The translations under genes and the position numbers were made by a program. Of a stretch of DNA of 12,567 nt, positions 5,779 to 12,567 are shown in pieces. The DNA is from CAYWNK01 sp047639615 (GTDB taxonomy: Bacteria; Planctomycetota; UBA1135; GCA-002686595). The notes under the pieces are model-generated. The model was not told where the DNA came from and did not search any database. It saw only the letters and a program-made list of their open reading frames with translations. Numbering within the stretch: the stretch's first letter is position 1; each line of letters opens with the position of its first letter. The DNA lies in the NCBI GenBank assembly GCA_047639615.1, contig JBLIOL010000152.1, positions 1 through 12,567 on the forward strand, read 5' to 3'.

Positions 5779-7257
5779 CTACTTAGAGATCCAGGCCAAG
5801 AAGCGGCCCTCTAGGGTCTCCTTGCCGGACTCTTTGTCGGAGAGGGGGACGTCTCCGAAGATGCGCTTGGTCATCGCCTCAAAGTCTTCGCCTTCTTGAG
5901 GATCGGCCAAGGTCTGAAGCCATTGGGCGAACTGCGGAGCGGAAGCTTTGGACTTGCCCATGCTCGCCGTTCGCAGCCAGTGCAGGAAGCCTGTGCGGTA
6001 GGAGCGCAGGAATTCGGCGCGCTCGCCGTGGTACATCTCCTGCAGGTCGGAGATGTCCGCTGCGCCAGAACCTAGGAAGGGGCCGCTGACGATGACGCGT
6101 TTGTTCTTAGTGTCGTTTTCGAGTTCGAAGTGACGGTTCTTGGGGCCCTTGATGCGCTTGGCTTCCTTGGCGCCAGCTTTCTGGGCCTGCCTGAGCACGC
6201 CCTTGAAGAAGTCAGCGCCCTGCTTCTTACGCCAACGGCTGTCGGCGAAGTTGGTGGCTAGGATGCCGCCCTCGGACTGACCGCCGGGTACGAACATCTC
6301 GTAGGCCTCGGTGCGTCGCTCGCTTAGGTCGCCGTCGACCTTGGTGTTGCACTCGCCGAACTGATCAACGGTCAGCATTACCGAGAGTCCACCAGCCAAG
6401 GCCGGCGGAATCTTCGCACCGTAGTAGTTGTCGAGCAAGGAGAGCGCAGCCAGCTGCGCGATCTGCTGCTGCAGGCCGTTATCCGTGCGAGCGTTCATCG
6501 AGAGGCCCTTCATGTAGCCGTCCGATGAGCCGTCCATGGCCGGAAAGCGCAGGGCTAGGAAGCGGTACTCGTCGATGTAGCAGTTGGTCCAATTGATGAT
6601 GCCGTCGTGCCAGAAGTCCTCCTCGATCTCGGGGCGCAACCATCCGGCGAAGCTGATGAACTCCAGGTAGCGGCCGCGCTCGGGCACGATCACCATGGGC
6701 TCGCGATCGATGGGACGGTCCAGGCCCAAGCAAGCGCCGCTAGCCATGAAGGAGGCGAAGGACTCGGAGTGATCGACCACGGCGTCGCTGGATCCCAAGC
6801 GCGCGTAGAGGTCACCATCACCCTTGGACTTGGCGGCCGAGACAATGCCCGCGGCGCGCATGCGCTTGACGTAGGACTGCAGCTCCTTCAGATCGGCGCG
6901 AGCCTCGGTCTGGTCCTTGGAGACATCCCTGGTCCAGTCGAGCCAAACCTCTTGCAAGCCAAGCAGGGCCTGAGCCACGTCCTTGAACTCGCCGGCTGCC
7001 TCCTTGTCCCGGATGGAGCTGGTCTCCATGTGCAGGTCGAAGAGCCCCAGACGCATACTCACAAAGTCCCCCTTCAGGAAACTCGTGAAGTCGAAGGTCG
7101 AGGCGATGGCCCCTTTAAGGTGATGGCGTTCCAGAAGCCGCTGAGCCAAGTCAGCGTGATCTAGGTCTTGAACGGTTGTGGGCTGGCTCGGGGCGGCAAA
7201 TGATGTGGCCGAGAGCAGCAAGCCGAGGGCGAGCGAGCGAAGCGAAGACGTCGACAT
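5779..7257 (-). CDS. Exported protein of unknown function (possibly degenerate DUF1570/metallopeptidase-like)
   Basis: A 492-residue protein with a signal peptide (residues 1-21, hydrophobic SLALGLLLSATSFA, likely cleavage after SFA). I do not recognise the family with confidence. The mature part is mixed helical and basic, with acidic stretches. Residues 85-135 are helical and charged, and only three cysteines occur (C176, C226, C303). The layout of 265-297 (a helix, then 'KIPPALAGGLSVML') followed by a tail 'FLRSYRTGFLHWL..FEAMTKRIFGD..LEGRFLAWI' resembles the DUF1570/peptidase-MA plan, where an HExxH helix precedes 'P.WL.EGLA'. Here the HExxH place reads QLAAL (268-272) and the EG glutamate is Gly, so no zinc site is visible. 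The start is ATG at 7257 with no Shine-Dalgarno. It lies 167 bp downstream of the oligosaccharyltransferase gene on the same strand and may have its own promoter. It converges with the kinase operon. Confidence 0.8.
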   Translation of the reverse strand: MSTSSLRSLALGLLLSATSFAAPSQPTTVQDLDHADLAQRLLERHHLKGAIASTFDFTSFLKGDFVSMRLGLFDLHMETSSIRDKEAAGEFKDVAQALLGLQEVWLDWTRDVSKDQTEARADLKELQSYVKRMRAAGIVSAAKSKGDGDLYARLGSSDAVVDHSESFASFMASGACLGLDRPIDREPMVIVPERGRYLEFISFAGWLRPEIEEDFWHDGIINWTNCYIDEYRFLALRFPAMDGSSDGYMKGLSMNARTDNGLQQQIAQLAALSLLDNYYGAKIPPALAGGLSVMLTVDQFGECNTKVDGDLSERRTEAYEMFVPGGQSEGGILATNFADSRWRKKQGADFFKGVLRQAQKAGAKEAKRIKGPKNRHFELENDTKNKRVIVSGPFLGSGAADISDLQEMYHGERAEFLRSYRTGFLHWLRTASMGKSKASAPQFAQWLQTLADPQEGEDFEAMTKRIFGDVPLSDKESGKETLEGRFLAWISK

Positions 7258-7424
7258 GAAGAGCGCGATGAAGTGACTGGTGACAGGAATGGACTGGCAG
7301 GCGAGAGCGGGCAGACAGGGCCTAGATGCCCAGCGGTATCAAGTACGCGCGGGGAACGATGCGGATTCCGATTAGTTTGGATCGCTTCGGCAAATTCCCA
7401 CCGGACCGCGACCCTGGGACCACA
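7258..7424. other. Intergenic spacer, nothing recognisable
   Basis: The spacer of 167 bp separates two reverse-strand genes. No convincing -35/-10 pair, terminator stem or RNA gene was found on either strand. The short frame crossing it on the plus strand is not protein-like. Confidence 0.4.
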
Positions 7425-9662
7425 TTACGGAACAGATACACGATCACCCGCTCGAACAGCAGCTTCGGTCACGTGTAGCTCGCCATCCCTAGACACCTTG
7501 CCCGCTGCGGTTACCCGCCAACGCATCGCACCCGCAAGGCGCCCCTCCCCCGCCGGCAAGTCGGTGGCGTAAGGCACCCGTATGCGCGCCCAGCCATCGT
7601 CGCCAGCTGCGGCCTCCGCCGACCAGAAGAGTGCCTCACCGGGGAACTCCATGCGCAGGGAGATGCGCAGACTCTCGCCGGGTTCCAAGCGCGTCTCCAC
7701 CAGCGCGCCCCGCACCCGTTGATACAAGCGCGCCACCGGCGGCAGTTCTAGACCTGCTAAGGCTGAGGAAGAGCCACGGTCCTTGAACTCCGGCGCTGCC
7801 ACCAGCACCTGCCGTAGGAAACCGAGTCCATCACCGGGCTGCTGACCACCGATCCCCAGCAAGCGTCCACCCAAGGCAGCATGCCACAGGGGCGCCTCAC
7901 CGTCCGCGCCCCAGAGCCAGGCTTGCTGCTGCTCGGGATGCACGGCACGCACCATGCTCTCGAGGTTGTGAGCAAAGCGGCTGGTCACCAGGACCAACTC
8001 CACCTCGAGCTCGGCTAGTTGCTGAGCAGCCTGTTCTTCGTCCGTGGTCAGGAAGAACTTCCACGGGGCGAGAAAGCCAGCCTCCGAAAGGTAGGAGCCA
8101 AAGTTCGTGGCCACGCTCGGCCGCTGGGCAAACCACTCCACCGCATGACCCAGGTCCCACTGGCCAAGCAGAGCCCCGGGCCATAGGTTGCGACTGCGCT
8201 GCAATAGATCTGCGATGCCGCGCGCGCGTTCGAGTTCCGGCGTGCGCGCGGGAGCTAGACCCCGCTGGTAGCCCCGCACGCAACCGAGCAAGGAACTCGG
8301 ATGAGATCCCAACGCACACAGCACGAGCATCGCTCCCGCAAGGCCACGCCCTCGCTCACGCACGCGTCCCATCACGGCCGCTAAGCTCCAAGTCACCAAC
8401 ACCGCAAGCACCGGCACGAGAGCCTCTCCAAAACGGCGTTGCTGCAAGGCCATCAACCCTAACGGAATGGCCAAAGCCACCCACGGAGCTAGCGCAACTC
8501 TGCCACGCAAGCTAGCCCACAATGCAGCGCACCAGGCGGCGGGCAAGAGCCAGATTCCATACCCCAGCCAGCGACTCCACTGGCCGAATCCGAGCAGCGG
8601 TTGGGACTCCTGAATCGAGCCCATGAAGCTATCGGAACCACCAGCCCAAGCACGTGCGGATACGGCCCATTCGCCCAATAGGCCTGGCAGCGGTAGACCC
8701 CCAAAGAACGCGGCGAGCAGTGCAGCTTGCACGCCAAGGAGCAGACCCAAGCAGCGTGTGCGCGCGAGGATCGCCAAAGGCACGGCGCCAAGAATCAGCA
8801 AGCCCGGATGAACCCAGGAGAGGGCCAGCAACTCCCCGGCTGGCCAGGGACTCGTTAGCGCTAAGGGGACCAAGCACAGTGCACCGACCAGATGCAGCCC
8901 CAGGCCGAGTGCGGCTATTCCGGCGCGGCGCTCGCGCGCCACCCCTAGGCGCAACTGCAGCAGTAGTGACAGAGCACCCACCTGCACCACCGCAGCCACC
9001 CAGGTACCGATCAGAGCCGCCACCAAAAGGCCGAGCAGCACGCCCCGGCGCAAGCTGCCGGGAACGGATTGCAAGCGTTCCGGTTCCAGCGCGCGACCGA
9101 GGCCCAACGCCAGGCACGCGGTCATGGCCGTCACCGCCGCGTGATGATCCCCCATGCCCCAATAGGAGTAGCGCACGGAGGCGAAGGCCAGGGCCTGCAG
9201 CAGCCCCGCAGCCAAGGCGGCGGCTACGCCCGCCATACGGCCCACGGCCAGGGCGACCAAGGCCGCCGTGAACGCAGCGCAGAACATGGGGGCTGTCGAC
9301 ACCCAACGTTCCACGAAACCGGGGGCGCGGTCATCGTCGGGCACGAAGGGTCGCGCACTTGCAGCCAATAGCGCGTCGTACACCGGCGGCCAAGGCACGG
9401 GCCCACCACCTAGCTCCTGGAACTCGGGCCAGCCGAGACGTTCATCGCGACCAGCGACGCCCCCATGATCCAAGGCCTGCGCAACGCGCCGCGCGTGATA
9501 GAGGGTGTCAGGATCCCAAGCGTGCCAAGCGCCAGCGCTGTCCTCGGCCGCCGTCGGGGCCAGACGCGATTGGTACGCCAGCCGCACGCCCACTGCGGCG
9601 CAAGCCGCCAGCAGGGCCGCCAGCAGCAGGCGCCCTATTCGACGCTCAGGAAGCGCAGACAT
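7425..9662 (-). CDS. STT3/PglB/AglB-family oligosaccharyltransferase (GT66-like)
   Basis: A 745-residue multi-pass membrane protein predicted to transfer a lipid-linked glycan to acceptor proteins on the outer face of the membrane. It starts with a transmembrane helix (about 10-29), then the first DxD motif in 'AWDPDTLYHARR' (D50, D52). The second acidic motif is 'YWGMGDHHA' (167-175, D172), the form usual in archaeal AglB. The external-loop Glu motif is 'SIQESQP' (349-355, E352), matching SVSE/TIxE. 'LQQRRFGEA' (406-414) is followed by more helices. The WWDYG acceptor motif appears as GQWDLGHAVEWFAQRPSVATNFG (500-522), i.e. QWDLG with the first Trp replaced by Gln. About 470-745 form the soluble extracytoplasmic domain. 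Length compares well with PglB (about 713). The start ATG lies inside the preceding gene, overlapping its end by 28 bp. The donor glycan and acceptor sites are unknown, and no glycan-assembly genes are in the window. The family call is confident; N-glycosylation specifically is inferred. Confidence 0.88.
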   Translation of the reverse strand: MSALPERRIGRLLLAALLAACAAVGVRLAYQSRLAPTAAEDSAGAWHAWDPDTLYHARRVAQALDHGGVAGRDERLGWPEFQELGGGPVPWPPVYDALLAASARPFVPDDDRAPGFVERWVSTAPMFCAAFTAALVALAVGRMAGVAAALAAGLLQALAFASVRYSYWGMGDHHAAVTAMTACLALGLGRALEPERLQSVPGSLRRGVLLGLLVAALIGTWVAAVVQVGALSLLLQLRLGVARERRAGIAALGLGLHLVGALCLVPLALTSPWPAGELLALSWVHPGLLILGAVPLAILARTRCLGLLLGVQAALLAAFFGGLPLPGLLGEWAVSARAWAGGSDSFMGSIQESQPLLGFGQWSRWLGYGIWLLPAAWCAALWASLRGRVALAPWVALAIPLGLMALQQRRFGEALVPVLAVLVTWSLAAVMGRVRERGRGLAGAMLVLCALGSHPSSLLGCVRGYQRGLAPARTPELERARGIADLLQRSRNLWPGALLGQWDLGHAVEWFAQRPSVATNFGSYLSEAGFLAPWKFFLTTDEEQAAQQLAELEVELVLVTSRFAHNLESMVRAVHPEQQQAWLWGADGEAPLWHAALGGRLLGIGGQQPGDGLGFLRQVLVAAPEFKDRGSSSALAGLELPPVARLYQRVRGALVETRLEPGESLRISLRMEFPGEALFWSAEAAAGDDGWARIRVPYATDLPAGEGRLAGAMRWRVTAAGKVSRDGELHVTEAAVRAGDRVSVP

Positions 9663-11635
9663 TCAGCCGCCGTGCGCTGCAGCACCTCGCGCTCCGCTTC
9701 CAAGCGTTCCGTGGCATCCTTTAACATGGGCTGCCAGCTGTTGTTGTAGACCCAGATTTCATCGTCGCCCACTTTCAGGGGCAGACACAGAATGCCTGAG
9801 GGCGTGAGGATGCCCAGATGCGCCCAGGCACCGACCACCCGCCGGCGATCCGGTACGGGATCGAAGAGCGACTCGCCTAGGCTGTAGCCCGCGCGCAATT
9901 CGGGGTCGGCCCCGAGCAACTCGAGCAAACTATTGGACAGGTCCAAGTGCGAGGTGGCGCCGCTCTCAACCCCCGTGGTGATGCCGGGACCACGCATGTA
10001 AAAGGGCACGTTGATCTGCTCGGGCGAGAAGTTTGAGGTGTGGCCCCAGGCCAGGTTCTCGAAGAACTCCTCACCGTGATCGCCGGTGACAACCACGATT
10101 GTGTTCTCCAATTCGCCGGCCGCTTCGAGCGCGTCGAGGATGTCGCCAGCCACCTGATCCGCGTGCAGGATCGAGTTCTTGTAGCTGTTGGTCATGCGCT
10201 CCTGCAAGGCCACTAGCTCGGGGCCCTCGGTCGCGGTCAGACACAGCTCTAGGTAGGAGAGGTCGTTCTCCAGGGCAGGCTGGTTGGGCCCACCGGGATT
10301 GAAGTAGGGCTGGTGCGGAGAGTCGAGCAGGACGAAGCCGAAGAAGGGCTGCTCGCTGTCTGTAGCTTTGCGCTCGCCCAACCACTCTTCGAAGGCCTCG
10401 CCCACGAAGACGTCTTTCTCGTCGGAGCGCTGGGAGAGCGGTTCGCCGCGTTCGTTGACGAAGCGGTCGATCACATTGCCCTTGGGCAAACCCGCCCAGG
10501 CCGTCATGCGGAACTCGGGGAAGTTCATGGAGGCGGCCGACCAAACGCGCGTGTCGTAGCCTTCCTCCTGCAGCACATCCAACAGCACCGGCGTGCGCTG
10601 CTCTTCGAGTACGCGGAACCAGTAGGAACCGTGCAAGCCATAGAGCAAGCTGAAGAGGCCGTAGCGTGTGCCGTTTCCGCCGGACACGTGGTCCTCGAAG
10701 ACCCTTGCGCCAGCGGAGAAAGCGTGCAGCCGCGGGCTGGTCTCGGCGCTGAAGGCGTCCCGGCGCCAGGAGTCGAGCACGACCACCAATATGTTGGGTC
10801 GCGGACCGTCGGGCGGCAGCTGCGGCATGGCCCCTGGGTAGGACAGGCGCGCGCGCTCCGGCATCATCTCGGGGTCCGGTTGGACCTCCCCCAGAAGCTC
10901 CCGCAGCCGCGGCAGGCGCAACTTGGGACCGGGCAGCGGCCGCGTGACGAAAAGCAGCTCATGGTCGCCGTTCAGGCTGGCCATGGCGTGGACCGATTGA
11001 TCGATGCCGATCAGCGGCAGCAGCCCCGCTAGCAACACCACTCGCGGCTGCAGCAGCAGGGGCTGGCGACGGCCCTGGGCCTCCCGGACCCGGCAGCTAG
11101 ACAGGCGCCAGCGCCAGAACAGGAACTGGACCAAGGTCAGGGCCGCCAGCACCGCGCTGGCGGTGATGAAGATGCGTGATTCGAGATGGACGGCGTCCCC
11201 CGAGCCCTCCGTCATGGCCACATTGAGCACGGCACCGTTGGCGTGGTAGCTCAGGAGCTTGTGGATGGCCGTATCGGTGTAGAGGAGCTCCAGAAAAATC
11301 CCCCCGAGCAGGGCCTGGGTCAATCCGATGACCCAGCTCGGAAAAGTTTTTTTCCCGGCCGCGACACGTTTTTTTTGCCGCCTCTGGCTGAGGAAGTGGA
11401 CCGCGCCAAAGAGCGCGGCGGGCAGCATACCCAGGACAGCGACCTTCGAAATCAGGGCCACCGAGACGTACAAGCGCAGCCCGATAGAGAGGTCGTCGGG
11501 AATGCGAAACAGCCATAGGGACCCCACCACCGTGCCAACGACCACATTTAGGAGCCAAAGTTGGAACGCCGCGTGTCGCAGGGAGCTGGAGCTCGGGAGC
11601 ACGTTCGGGGAGGGGGATCTGTGACGACTTGGCAT
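9635..11635 (-). CDS. YejM/LtaS-like membrane sulfatase-fold (alkaline phosphatase superfamily) protein
   Basis: A 666-residue protein with five predicted transmembrane helices (about 22-44, 56-79, 101-120, 155-174, 195-211) and a C-terminal extracytoplasmic hydrolase-fold domain (about 278-600). The plan matches YejM/PbgA, including 'GIDQSVHAMASLNGDHELL' (210-228) just after the last helix. Putative active-site residues are D288 (VVVLDSWR), T323 in SGGNGTRYGLFSLLYG as nucleophile candidate, SPHQPY (439-444), TGDHGEEF (517-524, D519/H520) and GHTSNF (531-536, H532). There is no CxPSR, so it is not a formylglycine sulfatase. Phosphoglycerol or phosphoethanolamine transfer, or a regulatory envelope role, are the alternatives. 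ATG 11635 is preferred because it leaves a short cytoplasmic tail before helix 1; the frame extends upstream to a GTG at 11686. It is the first gene of a pair with the oligosaccharyltransferase (28-bp overlap). Two poly-A runs lie in the loop between helices 2 and 3. Confidence 0.85.
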   Translation of the reverse strand: MPSRHRSPSPNVLPSSSSLRHAAFQLWLLNVVVGTVVGSLWLFRIPDDLSIGLRLYVSVALISKVAVLGMLPAALFGAVHFLSQRRQKKRVAAGKKTFPSWVIGLTQALLGGIFLELLYTDTAIHKLLSYHANGAVLNVAMTEGSGDAVHLESRIFITASAVLAALTLVQFLFWRWRLSSCRVREAQGRRQPLLLQPRVVLLAGLLPLIGIDQSVHAMASLNGDHELLFVTRPLPGPKLRLPRLRELLGEVQPDPEMMPERARLSYPGAMPQLPPDGPRPNILVVVLDSWRRDAFSAETSPRLHAFSAGARVFEDHVSGGNGTRYGLFSLLYGLHGSYWFRVLEEQRTPVLLDVLQEEGYDTRVWSAASMNFPEFRMTAWAGLPKGNVIDRFVNERGEPLSQRSDEKDVFVGEAFEEWLGERKATDSEQPFFGFVLLDSPHQPYFNPGGPNQPALENDLSYLELCLTATEGPELVALQERMTNSYKNSILHADQVAGDILDALEAAGELENTIVVVTGDHGEEFFENLAWGHTSNFSPEQINVPFYMRGPGITTGVESGATSHLDLSNSLLELLGADPELRAGYSLGESLFDPVPDRRRVVGAWAHLGILTPSGILCLPLKVGDDEIWVYNNSWQPMLKDATERLEAEREVLQRTAAECLRFLSVE
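11347..11376 (-). repeat. Two homopolymer A tracts (A8 and A7) inside the membrane hydrolase gene
   Basis: On the coding strand A8 occupies 11376-11369 and A7 occupies 11353-11347, separated by 15 GC-rich bases. They encode QKKR (87-90) and KKT (95-97) in the cytoplasmic loop between helices 2 and 3. Such runs stand out in this GC-rich window. A one-base change in either would truncate the protein before its catalytic domain. Confidence 0.9.
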
Positions 11636-11730
11636 ATGAGGGGGGTCTCGCCCTGCAGTATTGCCTGCCGAGGGCCCGGCGGCCACCGCCAGAGTTCTTC
11701 TCTTCCTTCTTGGGTACTGGAGACTCGGTC

Positions 11731-11760
11731 TTGCGGAGCCTGCTGCGGGACGAGTATTCT
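11731..11760 (+). promoter_or_regulatory. Candidate sigma-70-type promoter for tRNA-Ser
   Basis: TTGCGG (11731-11736) and TATTCT (11755-11760) are separated by 18 bp, and the -10 ends 11 bases before the tRNA 5' end. Three of six and four of six consensus bases match. Position rather than sequence strength supports the call. Confidence 0.4.
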
Positions 11761-11771
11761 CCTCGCCCTCA

Positions 11772-11861
<90 letters not shown>

Positions 11862-11880
11862 CCCCCCACCCTGGCTGTAA

Positions 11881-11896
11881 CTCCCCCGCACGGGAG
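11881..11896 (+). promoter_or_regulatory. Ribosome binding site within a small hairpin, upstream of lipoprotein gene
   Basis: GGGAG (11892-11896) ends 5 bases before ATG 11902 and is a plausible Shine-Dalgarno. CTCCC (11881-11885) is perfectly complementary to it across a 6-base loop, so the site could be masked in the mRNA. The stem has only 5 pairs and may have little effect. Confidence 0.35.
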
Positions 11897-11901
11897 CGGC
11901 C

Positions 11902-12429
11902 ATGTGCCCTGGAGGCCCGCCCTTGGATCAGCTGCCGAATTTGGCTCCTTCCCCTGGCACCCAACCCCGAGTGGTTGGCCGCCGCCTCGCAGGCTGGGGA
12001 CTCCTAGCACTACTGCTCTGCGCCTGTGGCGCACGCCGCAGCGTCCTGATCGAGTCCACCCCGCCCGGCGCCCTCGTGCGCCTGGACGACGAGGTGGTCG
12101 GCACCACGCCCCTCGACCATCCCTTCGTGCACTACGGCACGCGCCGGGTGACCCTGTATTTGCCGGGCTACCGCACCTGGTCCCAGGCCGTGGCCATGGA
12201 GCCGCACTGGTACGCGCGCTTCCCCTTGGACCTGATCACCGAGGTGCTGCTGCCCCTGAACCTGCGCGACAGGCGCCATGTCCAGGTGGAGCTCACCCCC
12301 GATGACGGCGAGCAGGACATCGGCGACTTGGAGGCCTTCGTGGAACGCGCTGAAGCCATCCGCGCAGCAGGCGTAGCAGCGCCCATCGCCGACGATTCGG
12401 GAGCACCCGAGGCGGGGTCCGAGGATTGA
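11902..12429 (+). CDS. PEGA-domain lipoprotein
   Basis: A 175-residue protein with a lipoprotein signal peptide: hydrophobic GWGLLALLLCA then C42 (lipobox LCAC). The mature N-terminus carries a PEGA domain at about 46-97: 'RSVLIESTPPGALVRLDDEVVGTTPL', a short beta-sandwich repeat that often ends surface-exposed or wall-associated proteins. 'RRVTLYLPGYRTW' completes it. The remaining 75 residues are hydrophilic and acidic, probably flexible. The chosen ATG has a GGGAG Shine-Dalgarno but gives a long 41-residue leader. An in-frame GTG at 11971 would give a more typical 18-residue leader without a Shine-Dalgarno. The stop overlaps the murD start, so the two are probably co-expressed, which hints at a role at the cell wall or envelope. 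The specific function is unknown. Confidence 0.85.
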   Translation: MCPGGPPLDQLPNLAPSPGTQPRVVGRRLAGWGLLALLLCACGARRSVLIESTPPGALVRLDDEVVGTTPLDHPFVHYGTRRVTLYLPGYRTWSQAVAMEPHWYARFPLDLITEVLLPLNLRDRRHVQVELTPDDGEQDIGDLEAFVERAEAIRAAGVAAPIADDSGAPEAGSED

Positions 12430-12567
12430 AGCAAACGGCCACCGGCCTTGCTGGCAAACGCTGCGTGGTCATGGGCCTAGGCCTGTTCGGCGGCGGCGCG
12501 GCGGTTGCACGCTTTCTAGCACGCCAGGGAGCGCAGGTGCTCGTCACGGACCGGCGCGATGCGGACA
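12426..12567 (+). CDS. murD: UDP-N-acetylmuramoylalanine--D-glutamate ligase MurD, N-terminal fragment (3' end outside window)
   Basis: Only the first 47 codons are present. They read 'LAGKRCVVMGLGLFGGGAAVARFLARQGAQVLVTDRRDAD', the Rossmann-like UMAG-binding start of MurD with its glycine-rich loop GLGLFGGG and the acidic end of strand 2 (VTD). MurD adds D-glutamate to UDP-MurNAc-L-Ala in cytoplasmic peptidoglycan synthesis. The likely start is TTG 12426, overlapping the lipoprotein TGA (TTGA), with a possible Shine-Dalgarno AGGCGGGG (12410-12417) 8 bases upstream. A later start at GTG 12465 or ATG 12471 would cut into the first beta strand. The other Rossmann-type Mur ligase (MurC) is a less likely alternative. 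Confidence 0.8.
   Translation, partial: MKQTATGLAGKRCVVMGLGLFGGGAAVARFLARQGAQVLVTDRRDAD

Noticed and set aside
6607..9306. Plus- and minus-strand frames of 180-225 codons within the exported protein and the oligosaccharyltransferase
   Set aside because: They lie wholly inside genes with clear motifs or a signal peptide, and their products are low-complexity Arg/Gly/Pro-rich.
11636..11686. GTG start at 11686 for the membrane hydrolase
   Set aside because: It adds 17 Gly/Pro-rich residues with no support. ATG 11635 gives a tail length like YejM.

Overview
The window is GC-rich and reads as chromosomal DNA of a planctomycete-type bacterium. The indications are a secreted Cys-type sulfatase, a sigma factor with the LQPTALVHEAY signature abundant in Planctomycetota, a Ser/Thr kinase fused to an extracytoplasmic FGE/SUMF1-like domain, a beta-helix protein ending in the C-terminal module common in that phylum, and a murD start. 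Genes mostly lack Shine-Dalgarno sequences. The phylum is inferred; nothing fixes the genus.

Layout: (1) 3-575 (+) is the C-terminal part of an extracellular beta-helix-type protein. Nine perfect copies of a 10-bp repeat (575-664) begin in its stop codon. (2) 576-1036 has no convincing gene but holds several inverted repeats, the strongest a 16-pair stem-loop at 789-837. (3) 1037-5695 (+) is a tightly overlapping three-gene operon: secreted sulfatase, kinase-linked ECF sigma factor, and membrane Ser/Thr kinase with a non-catalytic FGE-like sensor domain. (4) A 14-position inverted repeat (5711-5755) separates this operon from convergent genes. (5) 5779-7257 (-) encodes an unrecognised exported protein, possibly a degenerate metallopeptidase-like protein. 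(6) 7425-11635 (-) is an overlapping pair read from 11635 downward: a five-helix membrane protein with a YejM/LtaS-like alkaline-phosphatase-fold domain, then an STT3/PglB/AglB-family oligosaccharyltransferase. (7) Divergently, 11772-11861 (+) is a complete tRNA-Ser(GCU) with encoded CCA, followed by a PEGA-domain lipoprotein (11902-12429) and, overlapping its stop, the first 47 codons of murD, which runs off the window.

How they may work together: the kinase has an outward-facing ligand-type domain and an inward-facing kinase domain, and lies directly downstream of a sigma factor that lacks the usual acidic patch in region 2.2 and carries a Thr there. The most economical model is a phospho-activated sigma factor that reports an extracellular signal and is co-transcribed with a sulfatase, i.e. 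a sensing and degradation unit for sulfated polysaccharide. The reverse-strand pair points to envelope glycoprotein or glycolipid modification. These functional links are inference from domain content and gene order.
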